DNA of 64,000 nt from Unio delphinus. Lineage: Eukaryota; Mollusca; Bivalvia; Unionida; Unionidae. Positions within the stretch are counted from its first letter, which is position 1; each line of letters starts with the position of its first letter. The DNA lies in contig JAQISU010000003.1 of NCBI GenBank assembly GCA_029339505.1, positions 19,041,001 through 19,105,000 on the forward strand, read 5' to 3'. Made by a program: the position numbers and the translations under genes. This document shows positions 13,738 to 26,917 of this stretch, one piece after another. Under the pieces are notes generated by a model. The model searched no databases and had not been told where the DNA came from. It worked only from the letters and a program-made list of their open reading frames with translations.

Positions 13738-13957
13738 AGTGTAGCAGCACGCCGCAGATATGTAGCATTATGTACCACCCAGTTACATTATCCTGACACC
13801 AGTCCGACCAGTATTAACATTAGCCTTTTAATGCTCAGGGCCAAGCCAGGTAGCTGTTACTACCATTTATATGTCTTTGGTATAACTCGGGATCGAACCC
13901 GCGCCTTCTGCATCCGAGGCAGACGCTCTAACCATTTAGACCACCGGAGCAGTCACA
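13738..13957 (-). repeat. tRNA-Arg-derived SINE, minus strand, well preserved
   Basis: On the minus strand the head reads GGTCTAAATGGTTAGAGCG (A box) and GGTTCGATCCC (B box), with a 5-bp anticodon stem TCTGC/GCAGA around a loop containing TCG, the tRNA-Arg(UCG) anticodon position. The body has TATACCAAAGACATATAAAT, GGTCGGACTGGTGTCAGGA and ATAATGTAACTGGGTGG. It is the same family as the plus-strand copy at 3925-4166 but keeps a better pol III promoter. A long SINE body after the tRNA part and no acceptor-stem pairing argue against a true tRNA gene. Confidence 0.9.
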
Positions 13958-13959
13958 TT

Positions 13960-15795
13960 GTATATCTTAGTTAATTTAACAAGACCGAGAAATATCCTTT
14001 ATTTTGATGCATGATTGATGGGTGTTATATGGATTATATAGTATAAAACGTGGCCTTACTTCAAGGTGCACTGCTAGTTCTGCTTGGTCATTTACACTTC
14101 CTGGACTTCAGAGTTAAATTGTGAACAAGATACTTTTTCTTACATTTTATGTATTTAGTAATTTATTTATTGTACGTTCAGAAGCTGTTATTCTTTAGTT
14201 CGGCAACATTATTTTATCTCTTTTAATAAATGTTGAAGTTAATATACTTCAGACAAATACAAACTGATTTTTCTAGTACACGGAAACATTAATTTTAATT
14301 AGCTGCGCTCTAAGATCATGTCCCCAAGTACAATATTTAAGGAAATTTTCGCCATATTACATAAAAGTAACATAGAGGTACGCCAACAATCTTTCGACTG
14401 TGTATGTTGAAAATGTCAACAATGCGATTCGTACACCTGTCATTCTCGCAGATGATCATAATATCTGTGGAGAGCACCCATAGCTATCGCACTTAATTTA
14501 TTTCTGGTTTGTAACAGTTTTGCACCAAACGCTGTCAATACCTGATCCCATATTAAATGCTGTGTTATACACTCCAACTCGCTGGTTGGTAGTCATATGA
14601 TGAGAATGCAGACAAATTGGTTCTTATGTACTTCTTGAGAAAGCTTTTGTGGGGAAAAATGACACTCGAAACTCTCAAATCTATGGATCCAAAGAAATTC
14701 AATCCCAATTCTCGTAGGCTTACTTTTATACTTTTCATTCTGATTGATGATACTTTACATGTCTCACACTGGAAGAGACGCCAGAGCAGCTTTTATGAGC
14801 AAGATTTGCTAAATGATTTGCTATTTCATAGCAAAGACTTAAGTCCTTTTTTTTGGTTTCTTGTTTAGCACTAACTTTATTAGAATGACGTCCTGAAACG
14901 GGCTAATATAGCCCTCCCCTCACCCAAGCATATTAATTTTCCACATACAGGAACTACGGGAAATAACATTAGATACATGCAATTATCATACTATGGGTGA
15001 TAACTATTTCTAATTCAAATTAAAAAGAACTTAAAAATAAAGCAGTATATTAGTGCCATTGAAAAGTTCAGAATTTACAAAATGATGAAAAAATATTTCT
15101 GCCTGCGGAACTGTAATGTAAACGTTTTCCATTCCGTTTCACAGTTGTACATTATGTTGTGCTAAAATATAACGGAATATTACCGGCTATTGAATTCAGT
15201 GTGGAAGATCAGCAATTATGCAATGTATCTGAACAGTTTTGTCTATTCCATCAAGGCTCGGAACATATCTCAGACGCGCAAAAACATCATGACTCGCTCT
15301 GAATGTATCATTTTTGCAGATACATTCCGCATGATATGAACTATTTTTAAGTCGTATTATGAAAAAAACGTGACATAAGATAAACTTTCTTCATCTGAAA
15401 ACGCAGCCAGCTTCTGAAACTATTAATATTTAGAGATCGATCTTGCACTCTCTTTTCCGCACAATATTTATTTTTATAAGCGTGAATCTATACTTCATTG
15501 ATCGTGTAGCTACCCTAGCCTAGTCTTGCTGTTGAGTTATTTATCGTGTTATTTAACACAGATACATTATATACAGGAATTGAATTACGGAGTACAAATG
15601 CAGATGACATGTAAAAACGTGGTTATTTACTATTAATTCAGGAACCGATGAAGAGTTCACATAAATAATTGATTAATGGTTGATTTACGACAACCGATCA
15701 ATGTGTGCTTGTCTAAATTATTTTGATTCCAGTTTTATGGTAAACATATACGATTGATTTCAGCATTCATTAAGATTTGAAAATGGGGAAATGTG
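13960..15795. other. Gene-free AT-rich stretch
   Basis: No exon, repeat family or RNA gene recognised. The 83-residue frame at 14617-14868 has no recognisable domain. Confidence 0.4.
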
Positions 15796-15796
15796 A

Positions 15797-15798
<2 letters not shown>

Positions 15799-15846
<48 letters not shown>

Positions 15847-15857
15847 CGATCGATCGA
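15799..15857. repeat. (CT)n then (GATC)n microsatellite
   Basis: About 45 bases of CT followed by three and a half self-complementary GATC units. Confidence 0.95.
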
Positions 15858-16261
15858 GGCATTACTCCATGCCTAGCCAAACCTATGTAAAGATTGCTAA
15901 TCAATCATTAGACATTTGCTTCGTGCTAGTCGTACGAAAATCAAAAGCCCAAATGGGATAAGCAAATATTAAGCATTTATAGGACCTGCAACCTTAGAGA
16001 CCATGTCTTATCAGATGTCAGTTTTAATATACTCCGATTCCGTACTCACAAAATCCTCTGCGCCCCAAAATTGAGTTAGTCTTCTAAAACTTCCAAAAGA
16101 ATTACATTTAGGATAGTCATATTATGATAAAGAGGAGTTTTAGTCTTAGTTCGAGTGTTGTGTACGTCCTCATCCCGACTCTCGGCACAAGTTTATTATC
16201 GCTACACCTCCTAAACTGCTGAATATGATTGATATGAAACTAAATGCATATTTAACCTGAG

Positions 16262-16760
16262 ATCTACTTATCTAGGCATGAAAATGATACCCCGAGATAT
16301 CCAAAATGGTCACCATGGCGGTCATCTTTAAAATTTTCTTATCGCTTCTACTCCTGATCTGATGGTTATATTGACATGGGTTTTCACTGAAAGACTTCTT
16401 ATTTTGCTTAGTTGGTCCTAAATAAAAATAGTGTCGATCTGACAGCCAACCTTATAATTGCTTCTTCTTACGTAGATGTTTGTGTGGACCCGATTTGTTT
16501 CTCACAAACTGACTTATAATGTCGTGTCGTTCCTTAACGAAAAACCTTTTCGAAAACTTCATGTTAATGTAACGTTGAGGTTTAAATGAAAAGAATTGTT
16601 ATTATATTATTATGTTAGTCCTAATTGAAAATGGTGCCGATCTTTCATTTAAAATCACCATGCTTGCCATCGTGAAAAATTTGTTGTCCCTGCATGTCCT
16701 GAACTGGTGGTCACATCGCACAGTCATGTGTTACGAGTCTATGCTCTTAAAATAAGAAAC
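16262..16760. repeat. Diverged satellite units, about 200 bp each
   Basis: Related blocks recur: a GTTGGTCCTAAATAAAAAT / GTTAGTCCTAATTGAAAAT block followed by GTG(C/T)CGATCT, then CACCATG-x-x-GCC/GGTC and a TTCTTATCGCTTCTACTCCT / TTGTTGTCCCTGCATGTCCT block ending GAACTGGTGG or GATCTGATGG. A further diverged unit lies at 18150-18320. The units are old; the period is estimated by eye. Confidence 0.6.
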
Positions 16761-17550
16761 AGAAAAGAGTGAAAGCCAACAAGCTTTGTAAAATTCAACA
16801 ACAAATGTATTTCTCTAAAATACAAAGTGAAAATTAGAATAAAAAAACTTGTGGTATTGCCAATTAAATCACCCGAAAATCAGAAAATTACAGACACAAG
16901 TCCTAGTAATTTAAAGTCATGAATAAAATCCAGATCACGTTCAAAATAAATCCAAACAACCGAAAATTGATGATGTGTCTGTGGTAGCTTTTTGAGAGTT
17001 GATGTGTCAACCATCTTTTGTTCAATCACAGAAAATATAATTCCAGGTTTGAATTCACTTTAAATTCCTGCTGAATATCTCTATCCAAGAATTTTATCTC
17101 ATCACTTTTGTATTTCCAAAGACAAAAAAATCTTTTGAATTCAATAATTTGATGAATACATTTCCGGCCCAAAATATAATAATGGACAAAATATATAATA
17201 CAACTACCATTTGTTACGTGTTAAAGCACAACTGATAAAATCCTCTCAACTCTGGTCAAAATGGAATGAAATAAATTTTGACAAAGTCAAGTCCAATATA
17301 CAATGTTACAACACAATAGCATGAAAAAATAATAATTTTAAGACAAACGAAGCAAATAAAATATACATAACACTTAATTCATAAAGAAAAAGATATGTAT
17401 GTTATAAAGCGTTGTTTGTACTATTAGCTACTAATACGTTTTGTATAAATGAAATAAAATGAAATCTTATGAATGTCACAAAATAAACATGAAACAATAA
17501 ATTTATATACACCCGAAAGTGCCCCTCCTATAAAATTGTCTTTTCCCTTA

Positions 17551-17880
17551 CGTGCCTAATGTCAATTCCTGCAACGTCAAACTAAACCGCATAAATCTCC
17601 GATTTTTGTTATTCATCTTGACAATAAAAGTCAGCGGCTTGTGATCACTAAAGAATACAATCGGAGATGGAACTGAACATAGATATACTTCAAAGTGTTG
17701 TAATGCGAATATCAAAGCCAGCTAATTCTTCTAGATTGTGGATTAATTTTCTGGTGCTTATTTAATGTCTTAGAAAAATAGCACACCCAATGATCTACAT
17801 CAAATTTTTGTCATGCATAAATACTATACCATCCCCTAAAATATTTGCATCAACAGAAAATTTGAATGATTTAATGAAAT
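17551..17880 (-). pseudogene. Ty3/Gypsy retrotransposon pol fragment: RNase H
   Basis: On the minus strand, 17721-17551 is open for 57 codons and reads LALIFALQHFEVYL, then SPIVFFSDHKPLTF, then KMNNKNRR, then FSLTLQEL. This is the conserved core of the Ty3/Gypsy RNase H: the active-site aspartate in the TDH/SDH motif followed by PL-x-F, then the RWxLxLQE-type helix (here RFSLTLQEL). Upstream, to about 17880, frame-broken sequence can be read in the order of the preceding part (DGIVFMHDKN-like). There is an in-frame stop immediately before LALIF. No integrase, protease or paired LTR was seen. Satellite units flank it at 16.3-16.76 and 18.15-18.32 kb. Confidence 0.85.
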
Positions 17881-18149
17881 TTGGAGCACGACAGCCATAT
17901 TGAAAATCATTTTATCACAATCAAAATGGGATTTTTAAAAGGTTATGAATCTTGAAGATTCTTTGTATCGTTATCACAGTCATATGGTAATAATATGATC
18001 ATCTATTGATACAGTATTTACTTTATATATATGACGACAGTGTTTAGTTCAAAAAGTGCTAATCGCTACTGCTATCCCTTCTTAACCTATGGTCAAATCG
18101 ACAGAGAGTATTCACTTAATTGCTTTTTCTGATGTCAATTGTCTCTTAA

Positions 18150-18320
18150 ATAATAATGAGTCTCATCGGACTTACAATATGGCTACTACGACTTTGATCT
18201 TGAAACTTTTGTTTTTATTTCTTACACTGAACAGATGGTTTAGTCAGTATGCAGTTTTCGTTGAGAGTCTTGTTATGATGTCTGGTTGGTCCGAAATGAA
18301 ACTGATGCTAATCAATCCTG
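18150..18320. repeat. Outlying satellite unit
   Basis: It shares the block GTTGGTCCGAAATGAAACTG and the preceding GATGGTTTAGTCAGTATG layout with the units at 16262-16760, with the Gypsy fragment in between. The overlapping 80-residue open frame is best explained by this repeat. Confidence 0.5.
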
Positions 18321-19715
18321 CCTTTTTATGACTAACTTTGTGAATAATTTATTTTTTGTAATTGTTCTGTTGAAAACAAATATTATTGTCTACGAAGTAA
18401 ACACCCGTTTCTAAACCATTGTCTTCGCCTTCGAGACTCAAATATTACAAAGAGTTCACGAAATGTTTTAACGACTGAACACGATAAGTAAAGAGATATT
18501 ACAGACGAAGAGACAAACCAAACGTTATGGAGAATGATCCATTGCGGGATGTCATATCTCTTCACTTTTGAGAGATATATTAAACTCGCTAAATCGGCAT
18601 ATCTGCGATATTTATTTACAACAACGAGAAACTGTGCGAAGGTAACATTTGAAAGAATAATAAAGCAAAGTAGTTATACTTTGTAAGTATTAGCAGGTTA
18701 TGTCATTAACTAGCTCATCTACTTGTTCGGACAGTTTGGAGTCCTTCATTCACCACAAAAAATTATCTACATTTGCAATTTGGAAATACACTCACTAGTA
18801 AAAGATACAGTACACACTGTTTCCGGAAATTTGATTGTTGTACCGCCTGCAATGCATAAGAAAAGAACACAGTGAGCTTTGTTCCATGTGTATCATTTAA
18901 TTTAGCGACCAGAAATTCGCTATTAATCCATGAATGTTGGCATTCTCATGGGAGAAAGCAAGAAAGAGTTAATATCAATTTTGTTGCGTGAATTAACTTT
19001 CAGCCGTATATAGACTTTACTGCCAATCAAATTATATTAATAAATATGATCATATATTAATCACAGGAAATTATGTCTGATGTACATGAATATTCATATG
19101 ATTTCTAATGATATAAACTATTGTAGTTCTTTTGTAATAAATCAAAACTTCACCAATTCACGTGCAATAGTAATATCATCTGTAATGAGACCATTGGCAT
19201 ATGATATCAGTGAAATTTCATACTTTGAAAGCTTTTACAGATTAAAGCGATCGATAGGTCGTAAAAGTCTTTGTGGCCAAATTATAATATTAAGGAATGT
19301 CATCATATGTTTTGAAATGTGGCTGCTTATTACATTCCTATTAAACTCCAACCTATAACATAGCAACAGAGGCATGGCACTCAATCCCCTTCTTTAATTT
19401 TCATTGTGACCTAAATAATTCTTGGAACTAAGATTACAAATATATGACATTATATACATTTAAAATTCGATCATTGCATTTAAGCGTATGCTACTTTGTT
19501 AGTATATAACTTATTCGCTTTTTCATTCGACTTAAGGTTTCCTAATATCAGTTAAATTGTCTTTAAGACTTCTGGTAAGCAAACAATACAAGGTATATTA
19601 ATATAACTAATTATATTGACTAGCAAATATGGTTGACATGCCGATAGTTATATTGTACCTCCCACCTCTATCCTCCTTACACTACTACTACTAATACTGA
19701 ACCTTCTGCTTATTG

Positions 19716-19716
<1 letters not shown>

Positions 19717-19772
<56 letters not shown>
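19717..19772. repeat. (ATT)n microsatellite
   Basis: About 18 ATT units, preceded at 19680 by a short ACT run. Confidence 0.95.
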
Positions 19773-19773
<1 letters not shown>

Positions 19774-20114
19774 TACTTTCTTGGTTTGTTCATTATATTT
19801 GTCATACTTACAAAATTGATAATTCAAATGACGGTCACTAATAGCATTCCATAGAAAAAACTGTTTGTCCTTTGCGTGTTGAAATTCTGATTAAGTTTAA
19901 GGCTAAATTATGTAATTCTAGCCAGTATTTGTAAGATACTCTCGAGCAAAGACTGCAAAAGTCAATTGATCTTATCTTATCGGGTTTCTCAGCAACAAAA
20001 CGTTTTCTCCCCACCATCTAGAATGGGCCAAGTACCACGATATTTAAAATGATTGCTTTGGTAACCTATATTTCAAGGAAAATCTGACCTTTCTCGCATT
20101 TAGAATATCACTTA

Positions 20115-20116
<2 letters not shown>

Positions 20117-20157
<41 letters not shown>
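20117..20157. repeat. (GT)n microsatellite
   Basis: About 40 bases of GT. Confidence 0.95.
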
Positions 20158-20158
<1 letters not shown>

Positions 20159-21312
20159 TTAAATTGCAATTTTACAGTTGTTGCGAATTTAATTAAAAAA
20201 ATACTAACTCATTGGTGTTGATGCTAAAGTAAATGCGACCGAATACACAGTTCCAAAATGGGTGTATAAAATAATAAAATGCATCTGATACGAAATTATG
20301 TCATTGATATTAAAAGAAGGAAATGACCAACGGGTTCACCATTTATATATGCAAAGTTTCTCTGATTCTTAAACCCTGTAACACTTTAAAACCTATAAAA
20401 CTTGAACATTGAAAGCTATTTAGGAATATTACGTTATTTCCAGTACAGATTCAAAATTAAGTGAGTAATACACATTATACTTTAAAATATTTAAAATTGT
20501 AAGATTTGTTCGAACACTCATTATTCTTTTACTGATGATAATAAAATAAAAGAATTTGCGTAAATTATGTTTAAAAGTAGTAAGCCTCAAAGAACACGGA
20601 ATAGTTATGATTCTAATGAGGAAAATCATTTTTTAATAAACTGAAATTTAAATAACTTTTTAGGTAAATCCTTTTTAAAGAACGATAGAAATATTATTTG
20701 TATTTCTTAGAATTAACATATTTTTATTGCACATAAAGCAATGGTAGCCATACATTTGTAGGAACAAGAATTATTAAGATTTGATTAAACATGATACTAT
20801 TTCAAGATACACTTTCCTTTACATTTAAGATATTACCTTATGTAGAAAGAGGTCGTCACAGTTGGCAATGTCACACCACCGACATTGACGTTCTCATGTA
20901 ATTTGCTACCAATGTCTCATGCACCGACACTGAAGTTGGCAAGTAGTTTCTTCTTCACTTCTTCACTTATGCTAAAGGGGGCTTCGAAATTCTGATAGTC
21001 GATAACTAATTGTAGGAGTTAAATGTATTCCTTTCCCGAAACATAGATAAATCTTGGATATATAAAAATTTGTGTCTACTGCACGATCATCTAAAAGTGG
21101 ACACAATTGACGTCAGTTTTCACCTGATTGTTTGTACCAAAGTACGTACAAAGGCGTGTTCCGTCAATAATCAGAAGAGACCCCCCCCAAAAAAAAAAAA
21201 AAAAAAAAAAAAGATATAGTAGGTATCAGGGATAATTTATACAGATTTAACTAATTGTTCCAAATTGTTTTTTCTTAATTATTTGTTGAAATCTATTAAT
21301 TTCACTGATCAT

Positions 21313-22125
21313 TTTACATTGAACTTTTATGTCATTACCAAGACTTTACTAATGTAATCTGTCATAGAATTGTACGCATCAAACCACCTGGACACGACCT
21401 AATCCTGTTACATTAAACTTTTATCTCATTATCATGACTTTACTAATGTTATCTTTTATACGCGTCAAATCACCTGGTTGCGGTCTAATCTTGTTACATT
21501 GAACTTTTATCTTATTATCACGACTTTACTAATGTAATTCGTCATAAAATTGTACGCATCAAACCACCTGGACACGGCTTATTCTTGTTACATTGAACTT
21601 GTATGTAATTACCACGACTTTACTAATGTAATTCGTCATAAAATTGTACGCATCAAATCACCTGGACATGGCTTAATCTTGTTAGATTGAACTTTACTCT
21701 CATTACTATGACTTTACTAATGTAATCTGTCATTACGCATCAAACCACATGGACACGACCTAATCCTGTTACATTAAGCTTTTATCTCATTATCATGACT
21801 TTATCATGACTTTACTAATGTTATCTTTCATACAATTGTACGCGTCAAATCATCTGGGTGCGGTCTAATCTTTATAATTGAACTTTTATCTTTTAATCAC
21901 GACTTTACTAATGTAATCAGTCATAAAATTGTACGCATCAAACCACCTGAACACGGCTTAATCTTGTAACATTGAACTTTTATCTCATTATCATGATTGT
22001 ATCATGACTTTACTAATGTAATCTTTCATAAAATTGTACGCATCAAACCACCCGGACAGAGTCTAATCTTGTTACATTGAACGTTTGTGTCATTATCACG
22101 ACTTTACTAATGTATTCTTTGTATA
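21313..22125. repeat. Tandem satellite, about 94-bp unit, 8-9 copies
   Basis: Every unit contains GTTACATTGAACTTTTAT, CGACTTTACTAATGTAAT, TAAAATTGTACGCATCAAA and CCACCTGGACACGG, in that order. Units differ by scattered substitutions, by deletions of ATAAAATTG (about 21450 and 21730) and by small internal duplications (TTATCATGACTTTATCATGA near 21790 and a similar one near 21990). The spacers are part of the unit, so it is not a CRISPR-like array. Confidence 0.95.
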
Positions 22126-23599
22126 AAGGATACTTTACACTGGTAAAACAATGGGTGATACATAAGAAACAAATTAAAATTCTGTCTTCGGTTGACGATG
22201 CCATACAGCGTCTCGATCGCTTCTGTTCTTGCCGGTCGATTTTCTCAGTAAATTAGTTATTTTCTTTGTACAAGTCGATCACTATAAAAGCGTGTCACCA
22301 CGACCAAGATGTAGACAAATACAACTTGGGATGCTTTATTTATTCACTAAATGGGTAATATTAAATACGCTCGTTGGAGTTCGATAATCGCGTTAAATGG
22401 CCATTGAACATGTAAATGAATATCATTTTGCATTACCAATAGTGCAAAGCTTGTCAGCTCTTCCTAAAATCAATCCGTATGAAAGTGTAGTGTAACCCAT
22501 TCTTGACATCCCCATTTGACAGAGCACTGTGACGTCATGTATCGGGCTTTTCATTTAAGTGCAGCCTGTGTGTTTCTCTATTAGTTGCGGGATTGTCGTG
22601 ACTCCCACGTTCAACTAGGGACGCTATATCAGCTGGCATGCACGCGCTAAAAGCCACATGTGAATCAATCTCCTAATATTGAGACGTAACTTTTCGAAAA
22701 TACCAAGGACCAAATTATTGGAGCAAAATCCATCTTCAAGAATTGTTTCAACCAAATTATTTTCATTTAATCGTTATTAAGTTAAATTGTTTTACAAAAT
22801 CGGCTTTAAATATCACTTGGTGTATCCAGAGCATATCGGGTAAGTTAAAGTTTACATTTACATATTTACCTTCAACTTCTCAACTGTATTAATATCTACT
22901 TCTTTTTTTTTTTCTTTTTTTTTGTGTGTTCTTTATATGGTGTGTTCATGTATCGGGTTTCGTAAAGTCTTCACTTAATAACTTGATTTACTTTCCTAAC
23001 AAATTTTATTACTCATGTGTATGCTTTAAATGTCATTTGTCTTTGCAATTCAACAGTCTCACATTCCTAAAAAAGAATTGTTTTGTGTTTCATTTAGTGG
23101 ATATATTCTTATATCTTTTAAAGAAACTCTCTTATCCACCTGCATACATTGTTGTAAGCAACAACATGTATTTAAACTAAACCAATCTTTAATAAATGAA
23201 CAAAAATATAAATTTCAAGGCTTTTTGCGGCTGTGTTGATACGATCTATTTTTAAATAACGTTATGTAAATAATACTCCAACGTCTCAAAGTCACAAGTA
23301 CAATTAGAAGTGGTTGCGTAGATTGGGAACGTAACAAAATTATACACAACACTTTTACTCTCAAAACAATGAAAACAAATAACGAAATATGCAAGGTTTA
23401 TGTTAAATATACTTCCTTTACTTTAACTTTGTTTTCAAGATAGGCTCTCTACAAACATGGGCATTAAATAATTAAATATCTTCGTGATATTGCTGGAACC
23501 AGGGATGTTAAAATAACCTATCCATGTTATATTTATATTCTACATTTACGAGTAGTTGAATTTTGAATGTACTAATTTCATCCTGACTCTCAGCCATCT

Positions 23600-23609
23600 C
23601 TACTACTAT

Positions 23610-23657
<48 letters not shown>
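23600..23657. repeat. (ACT)n microsatellite
   Basis: About 18 ACT units with one early interruption; the minus-strand poly-Ser frame across it is an artefact. Confidence 0.95.
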
Positions 23658-24898
23658 AACAATACCTTATATAGTGTGAAAGTAAAATAAGAATTTTCAG
23701 GCATGACAAATTAACCATGTAAACGTAGTTAACGAGGCCACACGTTAATATACATAACGTGGCGAGCCCTATCAAACATGCCGCTATCTTTACCCCGAAA
23801 CCTCTTTTTAAACCCAATAAGCAGATTATTGACATGGTCATGTTTACACATTGTGAATGTGTTTTGTGATTACATTGGTATCTTTACAACCTAAATTTCA
23901 TGTCAGAAGTCATTATTACAAAGCAATCATTATATAGATACTTTGTTTAGACACAAGAGCACGATACATTTACTGTATTCAACAAAACGGATTATTTTGT
24001 ATAGCCAATGATTTAGACCTGCAAACAGCTCAGAACCACAATATCAGGGCAATGTCTATATTAGAGAGAAATTTTAATTAGTTTGAAAATCGCCTTCGAT
24101 ATGTTTGAAGTGTAATATCAGTCTATTTAAACCAGCTATTTCATTGAACTCACAGACGTGATCTCGGTATTGGCCGTGTTATTTTCTCAATATTCGCTCA
24201 TGGACCGTTTTATTCTCTCGATATTGGCTCATGGAAATGTTAATATTCCCCTTTGCATACCTACGTTTTAAATATGAATTATTTTACTGAAAAAGAAACC
24301 AATATAAAAATGTATGCATGTTTATGCACAGCTGCCAGTGTGTCAGCCTAACACTCAGACAACAATCTTCTGTCTCTGTATTATGTTACAATGAGTATAT
24401 TGATAGGGATTAACAAGAATCGAAGTAACTATTAAAATACGTCTTTCTATCGGTGTCATTTTTTAAAAGATTATTTTCAACTATCATCTTCTGCTCGGCG
24501 AAATCCTTGTTGCCTTTTGTCATTTTTTGTTGTTTAGTAACTTATTTATTTGAATCATTTTTGGTCTAAATTTTTAAAAATTATCTTTTCTACATAATAA
24601 GAGTACATGTGTCTTAAATGAAATTTTATTTTCTTTAAAATGAAAACTCCAAGATTCTCTTTGTCCTATTTCAAAGTTTAACTAACTTTCTATTGTTAAA
24701 GAATATTTTCAATCATTAACATTTAATGTTATTTAGTTATATATTTATTTACAACAAATTTTCTGCAACATTTACAATACACCAAAGATAATTTCAGTGT
24801 CAAGCAATACATTTTCTATGATAATGAAAAAGCCAAGAGACCGTGGTAGTGGTTTGAATGTTGTAGGGAATCGATATTGAAAGCTACATCAGTTTTAT

Positions 24899-25054
<156 letters not shown>

Positions 25055-25168
25055 ATTTCAGCGAACGTTTTGAGATACAGTGAACAATAAGAAATGTAAT
25101 TTCATTTCATTGACCAAAATATATAATTATAAACCCACTTTAAACTTTAATCCGTGATTAACACAGCT

Positions 25169-25170
<2 letters not shown>

Positions 25171-25219
<49 letters not shown>
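25171..25219. repeat. (AAT)n microsatellite
   Basis: About 16 AAT units. Confidence 0.95.
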
Positions 25220-25646
25220 CCAGAATATACACAAGACAATTTACAAAATGTTTGTATATGATAAAGGGTTATTTTACGTTTAATTGTTTCATTTCATATT
25301 ATCATTGTACATTTTATCTAACTTTGGAGATGATATCCTTATAGTGTGTCAAATTTCACAACTTTCTGTTAGATAAAGATTAATTTTTACTTCTCTCACA
25401 GTTAACCATGTGCCATGCTAATATGAGTTAATATGTAAGTCTTTGGTGTTAGATATTGCTCGACTTTTTACTTCTCGTACATTTATATCCATGGGCCCTC
25501 CTGCGTGAAACTGGCGGTTAACATGTGAAGGTTTTGAAAACACAATGATGCTCTCGATCATTCACATTAAGAATTCTAAACATTAACATCATCCTCTTTC
25601 CTAAATATTTAACAAAAATCTTTTTTGGTAGAATCTGAAATTTGTC

Positions 25647-25649
<3 letters not shown>

Positions 25650-25732
<83 letters not shown>
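25650..25732. repeat. (CT)n(CA)n compound microsatellite
   Basis: About 53 bases of CT pass without a break into about 30 bases of CA. Confidence 0.95.
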
Positions 25733-25734
<2 letters not shown>

Positions 25735-26744
25735 TCAGTCATTTCATAAGTAAATTGGTTTCCTAAGTTAGAAGGTATCATTGCTTGATTTGCAGCCAGT
25801 TGTATACGGCAAAATATGTATATAATTATAATAACACAAAATTACAACGGGTAATGATAAAAGTTTAGTAAATAACATATCATGGAACAATAATTAAGTT
25901 ATACCCGTCTTGTTTTCGAGAAAGATTTTTTGTGTCGCAAAAGCTAAAAGAGCATAGTGGACATCTACTTACATTAAAATGAAATAAGGACTTATTTCAC
26001 CCATGTTCGTATGGCACTCGTGGCTTAAGAAAACATCGATTTTCTTTTAAAGTGATATTTTTAAGATAAAGTCGTCAAACCGAATGCCAAGAAGTTGGTA
26101 TTGTGTCATTTTATCAATGTATCCCCTACTTATAATATTTCAAACTGCATTTTTCAAATTTGTTTTGTGAAAGTCTTTTGTTTGCATTGATTACACAGTT
26201 TATGGTGTAGGAAGATCTTAATGAGCGAGATTTTTTCTATTATGATTTTGCTCAACCGTGTTGATTATATTTGCATTCAAATGTAAACTTTGTCATTAGA
26301 CAACTTTCCGTCTAGTCCAATAATAGACCAACTTATGATAGTCACTTAATTGTGGTTTGCAATTATGAGTCCTCCTTTTCCGAGTACTCCTTCGTATTTA
26401 AACATTATATAATCGGAGTTGAAAATTATGCTATTATATTCAATCCCGATTTTTGCTCTAAATTAATGTATGACTGTAGTTGAGTGTAAAAGGGATTGGT
26501 TGGTGACTCTAAAAAAAATAGGAACAAGTCATGCAATATATTGACAATTTGTAGGATTCGTGTATACATCTGTTTTCAATAATCGAATACTTGCAATCAT
26601 TTTGATCTCTGTTCGGAATTTGTTTAGGCATTGTTCGACATGTACTGTCTTGTCGTAATGACATATTTTCAAATTTGTTCAGCCTCTTGAACAGAGAAAG
26701 AGACAAAAGAAGAAGAAATGTAAAAAATATTGGCAGATATATTT

Positions 26745-26917
26745 CATAAAAATAATTAAAGATTTTTGGCTGCGACCCTAAAACTATTTTTCGAGACCTT
26801 ATGACCACAATTCCACATTTTAAAAGGATTTACCATCCTCAAAAATTTTTTTTGGCGACCCTCAAAACGTTATCGCGATTCTGAGTTGGGTCGCGACCAA
26901 ACGGATGGGAACCACTG
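26745..26917 (-). mobile_element. Fragment of a hAT-type non-autonomous transposon
   Basis: Read on the minus strand from 26917 the sequence starts CAGTGGTTCCCATCCGTTTG and continues with GTCGCGACCCAACTC. The CAGTGGTTCCCAACC terminus followed by GCGACCC is the end of a common hAT family in animals (from memory). A second GCGACCCTAAAA block occurs at 26772. I could not find the opposite terminus or an 8-bp duplication, so I treat it as a one-ended fragment. Confidence 0.55.

Larger units (their letters stand above)
18330..21310. other. Gene-free AT-rich stretch with microsatellites
   Basis: It holds (ATT)n at 19717-19772, (GT)n at 20117-20157 and a C-run joined to an A-run at 21181-21212, which may be a retroposon tail. 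No exon recognised. Confidence 0.4.

Noticed and set aside
13870..13957. Possible tRNA-Arg gene
   Set aside because: A and B boxes and an anticodon stem are present, but there is no acceptor-stem pairing and a SINE body follows; it is the SINE head.
21313..22125. CRISPR-like regular repeats
   Set aside because: Units are ~94 bp with no unique spacers, in a eukaryotic genome; ordinary satellite.
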